A DNA stretch of 64,000 bases from Candidatus Poribacteria bacterium. GTDB taxonomy: Bacteria; Poribacteria; WGA-4E; WGA-3G. The stretch is taken from assembly GCA_003635195.1 (NCBI GenBank), contig PYIY01000093.1, positions 1-64,000 of the forward strand, in the 5' to 3' direction. The notes beneath the pieces were generated by a model. The model searched no databases. It had not been told where the DNA came from and saw nothing but the letters and a program-made list of their open reading frames with translations. Shown here one piece after another: positions 17,781-26,972 of the stretch. The position numbers and the translations under genes are program-made. Position 1 is the first letter of the stretch, and each line of letters starts with the position of its first letter.

Positions 17781-19223
17781 TTATGCTTGTGCTAATGCAT
17801 TTTTCAGTTGTTCAACTGCATCAACGGCATCTTCAAGTTCTTTTCTATAGATATTTGCAAAGGTTGCATGACTGAGTTCGTTTAGAATAAATTTTCGAGC
17901 CTGTTCAATCTGGTCAACAACCCTTAAATCTACAACAAGGATTCCGGCTTCGTCCTTCTCCATTTTTATGGGAACCCAAAAGTCTTCACTGCTCAAGTCC
18001 CTGGGGTTTTCGCGATACTTGATAGCAAGATCCTTTTTCTCACAATATTGCTTGATTGCTGCTTCAAAAGCGGTACGAACGTAAACTGCACAAGCCTTGT
18101 AGTCATTGTCGTTAAGATGTTCCCTTGCTTTTTCCAGGTAAGGCGCATCTTCTTTGCATACCGGTATTTCGTATTCGTCGGTTGCCTTGAAATAGAATTC
18201 GGTGTATTTCCAATTCTTTTCATCTGTCCGTTGTTTAACAATCTCGTACCATGTCTTATCGTAAGTCATCAGAAAGATTTGGTAATCTTTGAAATCCTTC
18301 TCAAGGATATCCAGCACTGGAAAGCGGTTAGACATGTCTAAACCGATTAGAACATCATCCAATGCAAGAATTTTCAGACCAATTTTGGGGTCTGGTAAAC
18401 ACAAAACTGATGAAAGGTAGATGGCAATAGCGATTGCTGACAACTTCGCTTCATTGAGTAAAAGGTAACGATCAGAGATGTCTTCGTCAAAGAATTTGAC
18501 GTTTAATAGAATCTGCTGGTTCTCAAGCACTTTGTTCTTTTGGTTGTATGTAACCCCTTTAAAATCTAAATTAAGGTCAACGTTGTATCCGAACTCGCCA
18601 AGAATATGACGTACCTTCGGTCGTAGTTCTGCTAATCTATTGAATAATTTATCATTAAAAGCTTCTACTCGTTGTTCAAGGGCCGCAATTTTGTTTTTTG
18701 CATCTCTACGAGGGTAGGTTCCCTGTATATCATTCCAATAATCAGCAAGAGTTCGATCTGTCTCCGGATTAAGCGTATTGGCTAAAAGCGTTTTAACTAA
18801 CAAATCGAATATATTTACAGATTCGCCTTCAGGTTGGAGATAATGCACTCCCAAGAGGTCTTTATAGTCAAGAAATCCGCTTGCTTCCGATGTTTCAATA
18901 ACCAGATTGTTGTTCGTCTCAACGTCTTTGGACCATTCATAGACTTCTTGCTTTGGGGGTTGTGCTGAACGGAAATGAAGTTTGATATAACCAGGCTCTT
19001 GAATAAAAAGGTTCTGATGTTTCTCAAAACCAGTACTTTTGACTTCACCATCAACTGTGTCAATACCGGATTGAAAAAAGGACTTCAAGGCAAGATATAG
19101 GGATGATTTGCCGCTCCCGTTTTCTCCATAAACTAATAAATTTTTTCCCGCATTGTGAAGGTCAATGTGATAATCTTTCGGGAAAGCTCTGAAGTTTTTG
19201 ATCTCTATCTTGGTTATTTTCAA
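17781..19223 (-). CDS. RecF/SMC-like AAA ATPase
   Basis: The 480-residue protein begins MKITKIEIKNFRAF, typical of RecF/SMC-type ATPases, with Walker A VYGENGSGKSSLYLAL near residue 32 and a Walker B-like LKILALDDVLIGLD near residue 290. Only a short middle region separates them, so there is no long coiled coil. The C-terminal 130 residues are helical and contain YLEKAREHLNDNDYKACAVYVRTAFEAAIKQYCEK, a HEPN-like or RloC/AbiJ-type helical pattern. The TTG start overlaps the stop of the TPR-specificity gene by four bases, so the two are co-translated. Relatives often occur in anti-phage loci. Confidence 0.8.
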   Translation of the reverse strand: MKITKIEIKNFRAFPKDYHIDLHNAGKNLLVYGENGSGKSSLYLALKSFFQSGIDTVDGEVKSTGFEKHQNLFIQEPGYIKLHFRSAQPPKQEVYEWSKDVETNNNLVIETSEASGFLDYKDLLGVHYLQPEGESVNIFDLLVKTLLANTLNPETDRTLADYWNDIQGTYPRRDAKNKIAALEQRVEAFNDKLFNRLAELRPKVRHILGEFGYNVDLNLDFKGVTYNQKNKVLENQQILLNVKFFDEDISDRYLLLNEAKLSAIAIAIYLSSVLCLPDPKIGLKILALDDVLIGLDMSNRFPVLDILEKDFKDYQIFLMTYDKTWYEIVKQRTDEKNWKYTEFYFKATDEYEIPVCKEDAPYLEKAREHLNDNDYKACAVYVRTAFEAAIKQYCEKKDLAIKYRENPRDLSSEDFWVPIKMEKDEAGILVVDLRVVDQIEQARKFILNELSHATFANIYRKELEDAVDAVEQLKNALAQA

Positions 19224-21769
19224 ATTTTACCCTCAATAATACGAACCGCTTTTACGCTACTAAGATAGTAGAGATTACGCATGACAAGATGCGTCCTTTC
19301 ATATAGCAGTTCAAAAATGTTTCGCAACATCTCCATTTCCTCCCCTTTTATTTCTTCAATTGGCGGTAACTTTTCATCTAACAACGGTTGCAGGAAATGT
19401 TTGTCACTTTGATGCAGTTCCTCAGTCAGATATATCTCATAGACCAATCCATCAATGATCCTCTCAAAATATCTGAGCATTATACGGTCTCGAGCGTACG
19501 CCAGGTCTTTACTGTTTATTGTTGGCTGCTGCTGTAGATAGATCAGATAATCAACGATTTTAGCGATGAGTGCTTTGTGGACGGACGTGATGTCGGGAAT
19601 CGGAATTTGTTGGATATACCCACTGCGCGCCCGAAGCGGATCAATCGTCAATTGGTTCGACACCTGTGAATAAAACCACTCCACAGTTCGGGAATTGAGA
19701 AGACCGCAAAGCCAAGTTTCCTCAGTAGGGATAAGGTAGGTGGTTTTGCCGTAATAATAACCGGCAGTATCGACTGCGAAAGTTTGGTGGTTATAGGTAT
19801 CTGGACAGACAAGTTTCGGTTGCGCAAAACGTTCCATATCGCCGAGAGATACTGGCAGCTCATACCACTCCTGCTTGCCTTTTCGCTTGCTCAGAGGTTC
19901 TCGGTATTTTTCCAAGTGCTTCAGGATTGCCGGATAGTCGTCTATCACAATGCCACGGTGGGCAAAGATGAGCCACTGCTGCGGCGTGTCAACATGCCAA
20001 CGCCTTAAGTCTTGTCCGTGTAAAAACGGTTTTAAAATATCAGCGGATGAAGGGTGTGCCGCAATGAGTTTGTCCCGCGTTGTTTTATCTACGACGAACG
20101 CCTCGGTGGGTGCCGTGTTGATGCCGAAAGCGGGTTTTGATTTGACATACTCACCTAACGGCGTGCCAGCATCGCGAAGTTGGGCGCGTAAATTGACGAT
20201 GTTTGGCGATTCAAGGGGTTTGCCGTCCGCATCCAATACTTTTTGCAGCTTCGGATAGCGATCTCGCCTGCGTTGCGTCAATAAAAGTGCGAGGTCTTCC
20301 GGCAATTTAACATGATGTAGCTTTTCATAGGTCTCAACATTTTTATAATCGTTGTGAAATGAAGCGAGGATATCCATACCCATTTTCTTGGCGGTACTTA
20401 AGTCAGTTTTGGCTTTGTTCCATTCTTTCAGACGTAACCATGCTTCACCGCGATTGCAATGGGCTATAGAGTCATTGGGATTAAGTTCTATCGCCGTATT
20501 ATAGTTTTTGATAGCACAATCAACTTCTCCCTTTTTGATATAGGCTACCCCAATGTTATTATATGCTTTGAAATCATCAGGTTTCAGTTCTATTGCTTTT
20601 GTATAATCTTTGATAGCATGATCAAAATCGCCTTTGTTGCTGTAGACGACACCGCGATTGTAATATGCTTTGGAAAAATTTGGATCTAGTTGTATCGCTC
20701 TGGTGTAATCTTGAATGGCGAGGTCATAATTATTCCTTCCACTGTGAGCATTGCCGCGACCGTAGTAGGCACCGGTAAACTTAGGATTGAGTTCTATTGC
20801 TTTTGTATAATCTTTGATAGCATGATCAAAATCGTCTCTTTCCACATAAGTGGCACCACGGTCGTGATAAATATCTGGATCATCCGAATCCAACTCTATT
20901 GCTTTGGTGTAGTCTTCTATAGCAAAATCAAATTTAGTTTTTTTCTTATAAGCGATGGCACGACTGATGTATGCATTGATCAACGCCGAGTTGAGTTCTA
21001 TCGCTATGTTATAGTCTTTGATGGCACGATCAAAATCATCTTTTTCTCCGTAAGCAACACCACGGCCATAGTAGGCATTAGCAAACTTGGGGGTGAGTTC
21101 TATCGCGGTGTCGTAGTTTTTGATAGCGCGGTCAAAATCATTTTTGTTGTAGTAAGCTACCCCGCGATTGTGATAAGCATCGGCAAACTTGGTATTGAGT
21201 TCTATTGCTTTAGTATAATCTGTAATTGCTCTGTCATATTCACTCTTATTACTATAGGCGTTACCGCGGTTGTTATAAGCTTCAGTGTAGTTAACATTAA
21301 GTTCTATTGCTTTAGTATAGTCTGTAATTGCTCTGTCATATTCACTCTTATTACCATAAACGTTACCACGGTTATTATAGGCATCAGCGTAATCGGCTTT
21401 GATCTCTATCGCTCTTGTGAGATCTCCAATAGCCTTTCCCTGCTCACCTTTATTGCCGTAAGCGACACCTCGATTGTTGTAAGTAATGGCATGGCGCGGA
21501 TTCAATTCAAGTGCCTTGTTATAGTCTATAAGTGCATTTTCGTACTTGCCTTTGTAGTAGTAAACAACACCACGATTACAATAAGCATTAACATAATCTG
21601 GATCCAGTTCTATTGCTTTGCTAAAGAATGCAATTGCCTGTTTAAGTTTACCTTTTTTGATATAAGCAATGCCGCGATTGTTATATACCTTGGCTTCATC
21701 ATCCTTGTTTCCATAAGCAAAATTGTAGTTGTAAGAAGAATTAGCAAGCGTTTGGTTCAGCCCTAGCAT
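19220..21769 (-). CDS. TPR protein fused to TaqI/Eco57I-like specificity domain
   Basis: This 849-residue protein has thirteen consecutive 34-residue TPR units (YNNRGxAYxxKxxxDxAIxDYTKAIELNP) filling residues 20-470. The C-terminal part, about 480-760, reads KPAFGINTAPTEAFVVD, ILKPFLHGQDLRRW and WLCGLLNSRTVEWFYSQVS. This is the DNA-recognition segment found at the end of type IIG restriction-methylases (TaqI_C family). No methyltransferase or nuclease motif is present. The ATG at 21769 has GGAGG eight bases upstream. It lies between a type IIG-like enzyme and an ATPase on the same strand, so a role as adaptor or alternative specificity subunit is inferred. The DNA repeats are very similar, suggesting recent repeat expansion. 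Confidence 0.85.
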   Translation of the reverse strand: MLGLNQTLANSSYNYNFAYGNKDDEAKVYNNRGIAYIKKGKLKQAIAFFSKAIELDPDYVNAYCNRGVVYYYKGKYENALIDYNKALELNPRHAITYNNRGVAYGNKGEQGKAIGDLTRAIEIKADYADAYNNRGNVYGNKSEYDRAITDYTKAIELNVNYTEAYNNRGNAYSNKSEYDRAITDYTKAIELNTKFADAYHNRGVAYYNKNDFDRAIKNYDTAIELTPKFANAYYGRGVAYGEKDDFDRAIKDYNIAIELNSALINAYISRAIAYKKKTKFDFAIEDYTKAIELDSDDPDIYHDRGATYVERDDFDHAIKDYTKAIELNPKFTGAYYGRGNAHSGRNNYDLAIQDYTRAIQLDPNFSKAYYNRGVVYSNKGDFDHAIKDYTKAIELKPDDFKAYNNIGVAYIKKGEVDCAIKNYNTAIELNPNDSIAHCNRGEAWLRLKEWNKAKTDLSTAKKMGMDILASFHNDYKNVETYEKLHHVKLPEDLALLLTQRRRDRYPKLQKVLDADGKPLESPNIVNLRAQLRDAGTPLGEYVKSKPAFGINTAPTEAFVVDKTTRDKLIAAHPSSADILKPFLHGQDLRRWHVDTPQQWLIFAHRGIVIDDYPAILKHLEKYREPLSKRKGKQEWYELPVSLGDMERFAQPKLVCPDTYNHQTFAVDTAGYYYGKTTYLIPTEETWLCGLLNSRTVEWFYSQVSNQLTIDPLRARSGYIQQIPIPDITSVHKALIAKIVDYLIYLQQQPTINSKDLAYARDRIMLRYFERIIDGLVYEIYLTEELHQSDKHFLQPLLDEKLPPIEEIKGEEMEMLRNIFELLYERTHLVMRNLYYLSSVKAVRIIEGKI

Positions 21770-21882
21770 TACTGTTTTCCTCCACAATGCGATTTACTTG
21801 ATGGTAATAATAACACATCTGGCAACAAATATCAACCGAATATTAGAGATCTATTATTTCACATTAACGACTCCAACTCCTT

Positions 21883-21985
21883 TGTAGGTGGGTTTTCAAC
21901 CCGGATATATAAGCGATGATCTGACAGCAGGATATTTTGAAATCTGCACAATCTGTGTAATCCGCGACAATCCGCGATTCAGACA
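21883..21985. repeat. Intergenic dispersed-repeat words
   Basis: TGTAGGTGGGTTTTCAACCC forms a short hairpin and is followed by AATCTGTGTAATCCGCG-type words that read like dispersed filler rather than a promoter. It separates the restriction-methylase gene from the TPR gene. No clear promoter for the TPR gene is seen. Confidence 0.35.
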
Positions 21986-22002
21986 ACTTATGCCACGCGT
22001 AC

Positions 22003-25000
22003 CTATGATTTCCCCTTCAAACTCCGCGCCTTCCGCAACCGAGATTCCACCAGATTGATAACCGCTTCGGACACAGCATCTTGTTCGCCTTGAGTGAGGT
22101 GGAGGGCATCAAAGATGATTGCGTCAAGGTCAGACCATTCAGATTCAGAATTAGCAAATTTTCGGGGAGATAAAGGGGAAATTTGCCTTAAAACCGACTC
22201 AGTCATTTTCTTACCTACATTTATATTTTCTAAAGTTGGAACATCCGCATAATCTGAAACCATCATGCTTCTTGCACCTTTGCCAAGTCCTGAACGGCTG
22301 TATAACTCAAAGAACATTGCACCAATGGCAGAATTTAAGAACAAAAGGATGTCATTAGAAAGATTGGCATAGTAGAGGCGACAATCAACAAGATAATTAT
22401 CAGGGTTGTAAAATACCGCCGAAGTTTCATCTGCTTCTTTGACAAAAATACTATTTCCAGACTCTTCGCCCAGATCCCACCAGCGCGGCCGTCCTTTGCA
22501 ACTTGGTCTCTGATGATACCCCTGCGACTCGCCCCATTCAATGTATTTCAACGCAGCTGTCCCCGCCAATGCTGCTCTGTCCGCATGGCACATAAACAAC
22601 TTGAATTGCAACTGACTGGGGTCTACACGGATGCTTTTGCATTCCCGCGGACTCTTAATGACAGGTTTCAAAAACTCTGACGCAATGCCCCATTCCTGAA
22701 TCCGTTCCGTATCAAGATAGAAAAACTCATTGGCCCCCGTTGTGAACCCTCGCCGCACGTCCGCAATGTCTCCGAGGCGCACCAGTTTGTCTTTCCCTTT
22801 CTCCAGAATGGTCCAGTAGATGTCGGGGGCGCGGAGGTATTTTCCGCCCCACTTGTCGCCGGTGTATCTGTTTTCACGCGTGCCGGCTTGCGCCAACTCG
22901 GTATAGGTGCGCGTCCGCTCTCGACGGTTCTCTATATCTGGATCGCCGATGAACGTCTTGAAGGTCAGAAAACGGAGGTGGGAATCTGCATCGGGTGTGC
23001 CGTTTTGGAGAATACTAACAATCGTATTGATGTCGGCACTCTCAAATTCACGTTCCGCTTCACTGTGGCAGATAACCGCACCAGCCGTGTTGTCTAAGAG
23101 ATACTTCTGTAACGGGGCACCGTAGTTGACATCCAGCCAGCTGTTAGAACAGATAAAGGTATGAATGCCGTTTGGACTTAGCAGTTGAAGTCCGCGTTCA
23201 TAGAAATAGACGTAGAGGTCCGCAGCACCTGTGTAACAGGTGTATCGTTTTTTCAATGTGGATTTGAGATGCTTGATTTTCTCTTGACGGACGTAAGGCG
23301 GATTGCCAATCACGACATCAAACCCGTCTGTGATACCGAACATCCATTCGGGGTCAAAGAAATCTGCGGTGACGTTCTGGTCGTAAGGATCCCATCCCGC
23401 TATCCTTTCAGTCGTCTCACTCGGGAATCCGTCCCGTTTGAGCAGTGTGCTAATCTCGGCGCGGAGTTCCGCGTCGCGTTGTCTGTATCGGTCTTTGGTT
23501 CTCGGTGTTCGTGCGGTGAAGTGCCGACGGCGCACCTCTTCTAACGCCTGCTCCTTCGTGTCTATCTCTGGGTTGCGGAGCGACATTTGTGCGGGTTTCT
23601 CTACGTCAAGGAGTGTATTCGCAGCGACAAACTTCGTCTCAAGGTTCGGCAGTGGACGCACACCCCGATTTTCACGGGTATCGTCTATTTTCTGCTCCAC
23701 AATCAGTGAGATAAAGAACCGGAGTTTAGCGATCTGCGTGGCAATCGGTTGGATGTCTACACCGTAGATGCAGTTCTCTATGAGATAGAGTTTTCTACCG
23801 TAGTCGAGTGCGTTACGTTCAAATGCTTCATTGATACTCTCAATCTCTCGTTCTAATTCCTTGATGGCACTTTCGCGGAAGGTGCTATCGTCAATCTTCT
23901 CTGATGCAGTAATAGCACCTTGGACGCGGTCGATTTGGCGTTGTCGCCACTGTGCGTTGCGCGAATCGAGTTTGCTGAGCAGGAAGACGAGTTTATGCAG
24001 GATACCCATCGGGAAGGCACCGGAACCACACGCTGGGTCAAGGATCTTGAGCGTGTCAATGGCGGTGATGAGGTGTTCGGTTTCGGTATCAGTGAATTGG
24101 TGGGGTTCGTCGTTGTAGGCGAGGAGGTGTCGGAGTTTTGAGTCAACCCCCCTGCCCCCCTTATCAGGGGGGAAACCGGACGCATCTAACGCTCTTTTGA
24201 GATAGGCGATGAGGGATTCGTCTACCATGTAGTTGACGACTTCACGTGGGGTGTAGAAGGAACCGGTCTGTTTACGCGCTGTTGTGCCGGTTTCAGGATT
24301 GAACGCCGCGAGGAGGTTTTCAAAGACTTGACCGAGTAACTCAGGATCCAGGGCAACTTCTTGCTCTATCGGTGTGTTCTCTGCAATCGTGAATTTGTAG
24401 CGGTTGAGGATGTGGATTAAGCCGCGCACGGTATACCGACTGTTTTTCGTACCGTAGACGGCGTTGAGGTTTACCGCCTGCGGTTCGGAGAAGAAGAGTT
24501 CATTTGGAACGGAAAGTGGGTTGTCGTCTCTGTCAGAGAATCCGTCAATCCGCAGGATTGTTTTTGCGTCGTCTGGATCGGGTTTGTCTAAACATTCAAA
24601 TAAGCCACCGTTAAGGAACGGGATTGACACAAAAAGATGCAGTGCCGCCTCTGGATCCTTGAAATGGCGTTTGTAGCGATACAGCGATGTGATGTTATAG
24701 TGCTGCCTGCCCTCGCCTCGGAATTTGCGGGTGTTCGGTTTTTCTGGCGTGTTCATCTCCTGGTTCAGTGTTGCGAAAAACAGGTTTTGAAGGATCGCCT
24801 TGTAATAGGTGCTTTCTTGTGGGTCAATGTCCGTGAGCAGTGCTGCAATGTCGTCTTCATTAAAGAGCGTGTTCGGGACAAGTCCCTTCTCCTTGAGAAA
24901 CCAGACGAAAATGAGCCGCGTTATCAGGCGGATAATGCCAGTTGCATTTCGGACGGTTTCATCGGCATCCGCATCCGCTGACCCCCCCTGTCTCCCCTTA

Positions 25001-25788
25001 TCAAGGGGGTAAGCGTTGACTGAACCCCCCTGTCTCCCTTTATCAAGGGGGAATGTCACCTGACTCACTGCCCAGAAATACCAGTCGGCGATCTCTTTGA
25101 AGAAGCGTCTGTTGAGTTCGGAGGTATCCAACGTCTGCTGCCACGCCTGATGGAGTTCAAGGAAGTTTGTAAACTCGTGCTGCTGATAGAGGGCATCAAG
25201 CGATAGGTCTGCCAAGATGTCAAGGTGTGCGCGGTGTGGATTCGCAACGTCAATATCCTTGATAAGCGTCACTTTTTCAAGCACATCAAGGTCACTATCG
25301 CGTTGACTCAGTCTGCGGTTGATAATGGCGAAGGTGAGGGCGTTTCCGTGCTGGAAAATCAGCAATGCAGGTATGGCGTAGAGCTTGTTGATTTCGCGGG
25401 TGATGTTGGCAAGTGCGGTGCGGGAATAGGTATCTCCTTTAAGTTTGATGGCGAGAAACAGATAGGATTGATAAATACTTTCGTCAACGCCTGGGTCCTC
25501 ATTGAAGGTAAGCGTCTCTTGTGTGTGTTGCCTGATTTCATCAGGGGTGAGTTGGAAGAGGAAATCAGCGGTGTGCCATTCGTGCAATAACGCTTTCTCT
25601 GAGTTTATGAGGTCATCAGCGTCGAAGTCTTTGAGGAACGCCTCGGTTGTGTTAGTATCTCGGTTGAGAGTTCGCTGGCTCTCGTAGCCTAATACGTTGA
25701 GGAGTTGTGTAGCGTTTTCGGTGAGTCCCCCTGCTGTGAAGCGATTGAGGGCATGGTGAATGTCGGCTTTAAGGGATGTTTCGTGCAT
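22003..25788 (-). CDS. Type IIG-like restriction-modification enzyme (Eco57I-type methylase)
   Basis: The 1261-residue protein has adenine-methyltransferase motif I ILDPACGSGAFPMGIL near residue 580 and motif IV NPPYVRQEKIK near 826. A specificity-like region follows (RRGFTTGANEFFYLD, PRWWDLGE...). The first 450 residues are not homologous to anything I can name and probably carry the cleavage or accessory function, though no clean PD-(D/E)XK is visible. Three insertions reading PLDKGRQGG (near residues 246 and 260) and PPDKGGRG (near 540) are translated copies of a palindromic DNA repeat. The ATG at 25788 was chosen, with AAGGAAAA upstream. It probably methylates and/or cuts DNA at one target. 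Confidence 0.85.
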   Translation of the reverse strand: MHETSLKADIHHALNRFTAGGLTENATQLLNVLGYESQRTLNRDTNTTEAFLKDFDADDLINSEKALLHEWHTADFLFQLTPDEIRQHTQETLTFNEDPGVDESIYQSYLFLAIKLKGDTYSRTALANITREINKLYAIPALLIFQHGNALTFAIINRRLSQRDSDLDVLEKVTLIKDIDVANPHRAHLDILADLSLDALYQQHEFTNFLELHQAWQQTLDTSELNRRFFKEIADWYFWAVSQVTFPLDKGRQGGSVNAYPLDKGRQGGSADADADETVRNATGIIRLITRLIFVWFLKEKGLVPNTLFNEDDIAALLTDIDPQESTYYKAILQNLFFATLNQEMNTPEKPNTRKFRGEGRQHYNITSLYRYKRHFKDPEAALHLFVSIPFLNGGLFECLDKPDPDDAKTILRIDGFSDRDDNPLSVPNELFFSEPQAVNLNAVYGTKNSRYTVRGLIHILNRYKFTIAENTPIEQEVALDPELLGQVFENLLAAFNPETGTTARKQTGSFYTPREVVNYMVDESLIAYLKRALDASGFPPDKGGRGVDSKLRHLLAYNDEPHQFTDTETEHLITAIDTLKILDPACGSGAFPMGILHKLVFLLSKLDSRNAQWRQRQIDRVQGAITASEKIDDSTFRESAIKELEREIESINEAFERNALDYGRKLYLIENCIYGVDIQPIATQIAKLRFFISLIVEQKIDDTRENRGVRPLPNLETKFVAANTLLDVEKPAQMSLRNPEIDTKEQALEEVRRRHFTARTPRTKDRYRQRDAELRAEISTLLKRDGFPSETTERIAGWDPYDQNVTADFFDPEWMFGITDGFDVVIGNPPYVRQEKIKHLKSTLKKRYTCYTGAADLYVYFYERGLQLLSPNGIHTFICSNSWLDVNYGAPLQKYLLDNTAGAVICHSEAEREFESADINTIVSILQNGTPDADSHLRFLTFKTFIGDPDIENRRERTRTYTELAQAGTRENRYTGDKWGGKYLRAPDIYWTILEKGKDKLVRLGDIADVRRGFTTGANEFFYLDTERIQEWGIASEFLKPVIKSPRECKSIRVDPSQLQFKLFMCHADRAALAGTAALKYIEWGESQGYHQRPSCKGRPRWWDLGEESGNSIFVKEADETSAVFYNPDNYLVDCRLYYANLSNDILLFLNSAIGAMFFELYSRSGLGKGARSMMVSDYADVPTLENINVGKKMTESVLRQISPLSPRKFANSESEWSDLDAIIFDALHLTQGEQDAVSEAVINLVESRLRKARSLKGKS
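24147..24175. repeat. CCCCCTTATCAGGGGG palindrome inside the restriction-methylase gene
   Basis: A G/C-run palindrome around TTATC interrupts the coding sequence without breaking the frame; it is read as FPPDKGGRG. Its core matches the loop region of the intergenic elements at 25856 and 29623. Confidence 0.8.
24982..25053. repeat. Two tandem in-frame palindromic repeats
   Basis: Two copies of CCCCCTGTCTCCC-TTATCAAGGGGG lie about 13 bp apart within the restriction-methylase gene and are translated as (F/Y)PLDKGRQGGS. They match the core of the intergenic CCCCCTTATCAGGGGG elements. Confidence 0.85.
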
Positions 25789-25855
25789 GGTTTGTTTTCC
25801 TTGAGGGCTATATCTGTTTAGTTTACCCGATTTTTTAGAGGGGTGCAAGTTAATT

Positions 25856-26030
25856 CAGGACTTACGCAAATTAAGCATGTATCAGACATTTGGACACAAA
25901 AAAGCGATAACTTTGGTTTCCCTTTAAACCCCCTAAAACCCCTATAAGAAACACCCCAGCAAAAACACTCCCCTTGATCCTCCCTTATCAGGGGGATAGG
26001 GGGACTTTAAGAGGAAATGCGTCTGCCTTA
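25856..26030. repeat. MITE-like element with CAGGACTTACGCA end
   Basis: The left end CAGGACTTACGCA is identical to that of the element at 29623. The right part (TTATCAGGGGGATAGGGGG, GACTTTAAGAGGAAATGCGTCTGCCT) aligns with its right end, although the terminal repeat has diverged. No coding capacity is visible. It lies between the divergent restriction-methylase and LolA-like genes. Confidence 0.6.
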
Positions 26031-26138
26031 AGTATTTATCAAACTCATGTTCCTACAACAAATCCCAAAAACTTGCATTTTAAGACATTTTGTTATATCA
26101 TAAAAGTACAAGGTGAAAGTGGAAAGGATGACCGAGAA

Positions 26139-26933
26139 ATGGTGAAATTCAGAGATAAAATACAGAAAAGATTACGGGGTTTAAAGGTGTGGTTTTTGCT
26201 TGTGTTGGCTGTTCCGTTGTGCATGTCAGGGCAAGCCGATGAACACGTTCCCGATGTTGAAACCATTGTCAAAAAGATTGATCAACTCTATCGTAGCGAG
26301 ACGAGCCACGCGGATATGGAGATGCACATCGTCACACCGCACTGGGAACGCACCTTGGCGATGACGGTCTGGACGCAAGGGATGCACAAGACCTTTATCC
26401 GGATTACGGCACCGAAGAAGGAACAAGGGGTCGCGACACTACGGATCGGAAACGAAATGTGGAACTATCTGCCGAAGACAAATAAGACAATGAAGATTCC
26501 GCCATCAATGATGATGGGGTCGTGGATGGGCTCCGATTTTACGAATGATGACTTGGTCAGGGAGTCTTCGATGCTTGAGGATTATACTTATCAGTACGTT
26601 ACACCAGAAGACGCAGACCCGGAGCATCTCTATATCCAACTCATACCGAAAGAGGATTCCCCTATCGTTTGGGGCAAGATTGTCGCAGCCGTGCAGTCCG
26701 ACGGTTATATACCGGTCTGGCAGCGGTTCTATGACGAGAAAGGGAACCTGATGCGGGTGATGAATTTCAAGGAGATTAAGACCTTCGGTGACAAAATCGC
26801 GCCTTCCGTGATGGAGATGATTCCACAGAACAAAGAGGGACACAAAACAGTTGTCCGATGGTTAAACGCGACATTCGATTCGGACATCGACGATAAAATT
26901 TTTACGCGCCGAAATCTTCAGAAAAGAAGATAG
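26139..26933 (+). CDS. LolA-like outer-membrane lipoprotein-sorting protein
   Basis: The 264-residue precursor has a basic start and a hydrophobic core (VWFLLVLAVPLCMSG) ending near AQADE-type residues, giving a signal peptide. The mature part reads as the LolA/LolB-like fold of the family often annotated as outer membrane lipoprotein-sorting protein: MEMHIVTPHWERTLAMTVWTQG...IRITAPKKEQGVATLRIGNEMWNYLPKTNKTMKIP. It would act in the periplasm. It is the first gene of an operon with two FtsX-type permeases, an ATPase and a barrel protein, so it probably works with that exporter. The ATG at 26139 was chosen because upstream codons read through the repeat element. Confidence 0.87.
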   Translation: MVKFRDKIQKRLRGLKVWFLLVLAVPLCMSGQADEHVPDVETIVKKIDQLYRSETSHADMEMHIVTPHWERTLAMTVWTQGMHKTFIRITAPKKEQGVATLRIGNEMWNYLPKTNKTMKIPPSMMMGSWMGSDFTNDDLVRESSMLEDYTYQYVTPEDADPEHLYIQLIPKEDSPIVWGKIVAAVQSDGYIPVWQRFYDEKGNLMRVMNFKEIKTFGDKIAPSVMEMIPQNKEGHKTVVRWLNATFDSDIDDKIFTRRNLQKRR

Positions 26934-26972
26934 GTTAGGACGGAGAACCCGACGGCGCGTGCCTACTACTTT

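Noticed and set aside
20690..21766. A 358-codon plus-strand open frame opposite the TPR gene.
   Set aside because: It is the antisense shadow of the TPR repeats: the same 102-base periodicity produces a repetitive, Val/Ile-rich text without any domain.
24140..25060. G/C-run hairpins within the restriction-methylase as terminators.
   Set aside because: They are in the middle of an intact coding frame, are read as protein, and lack T-runs.
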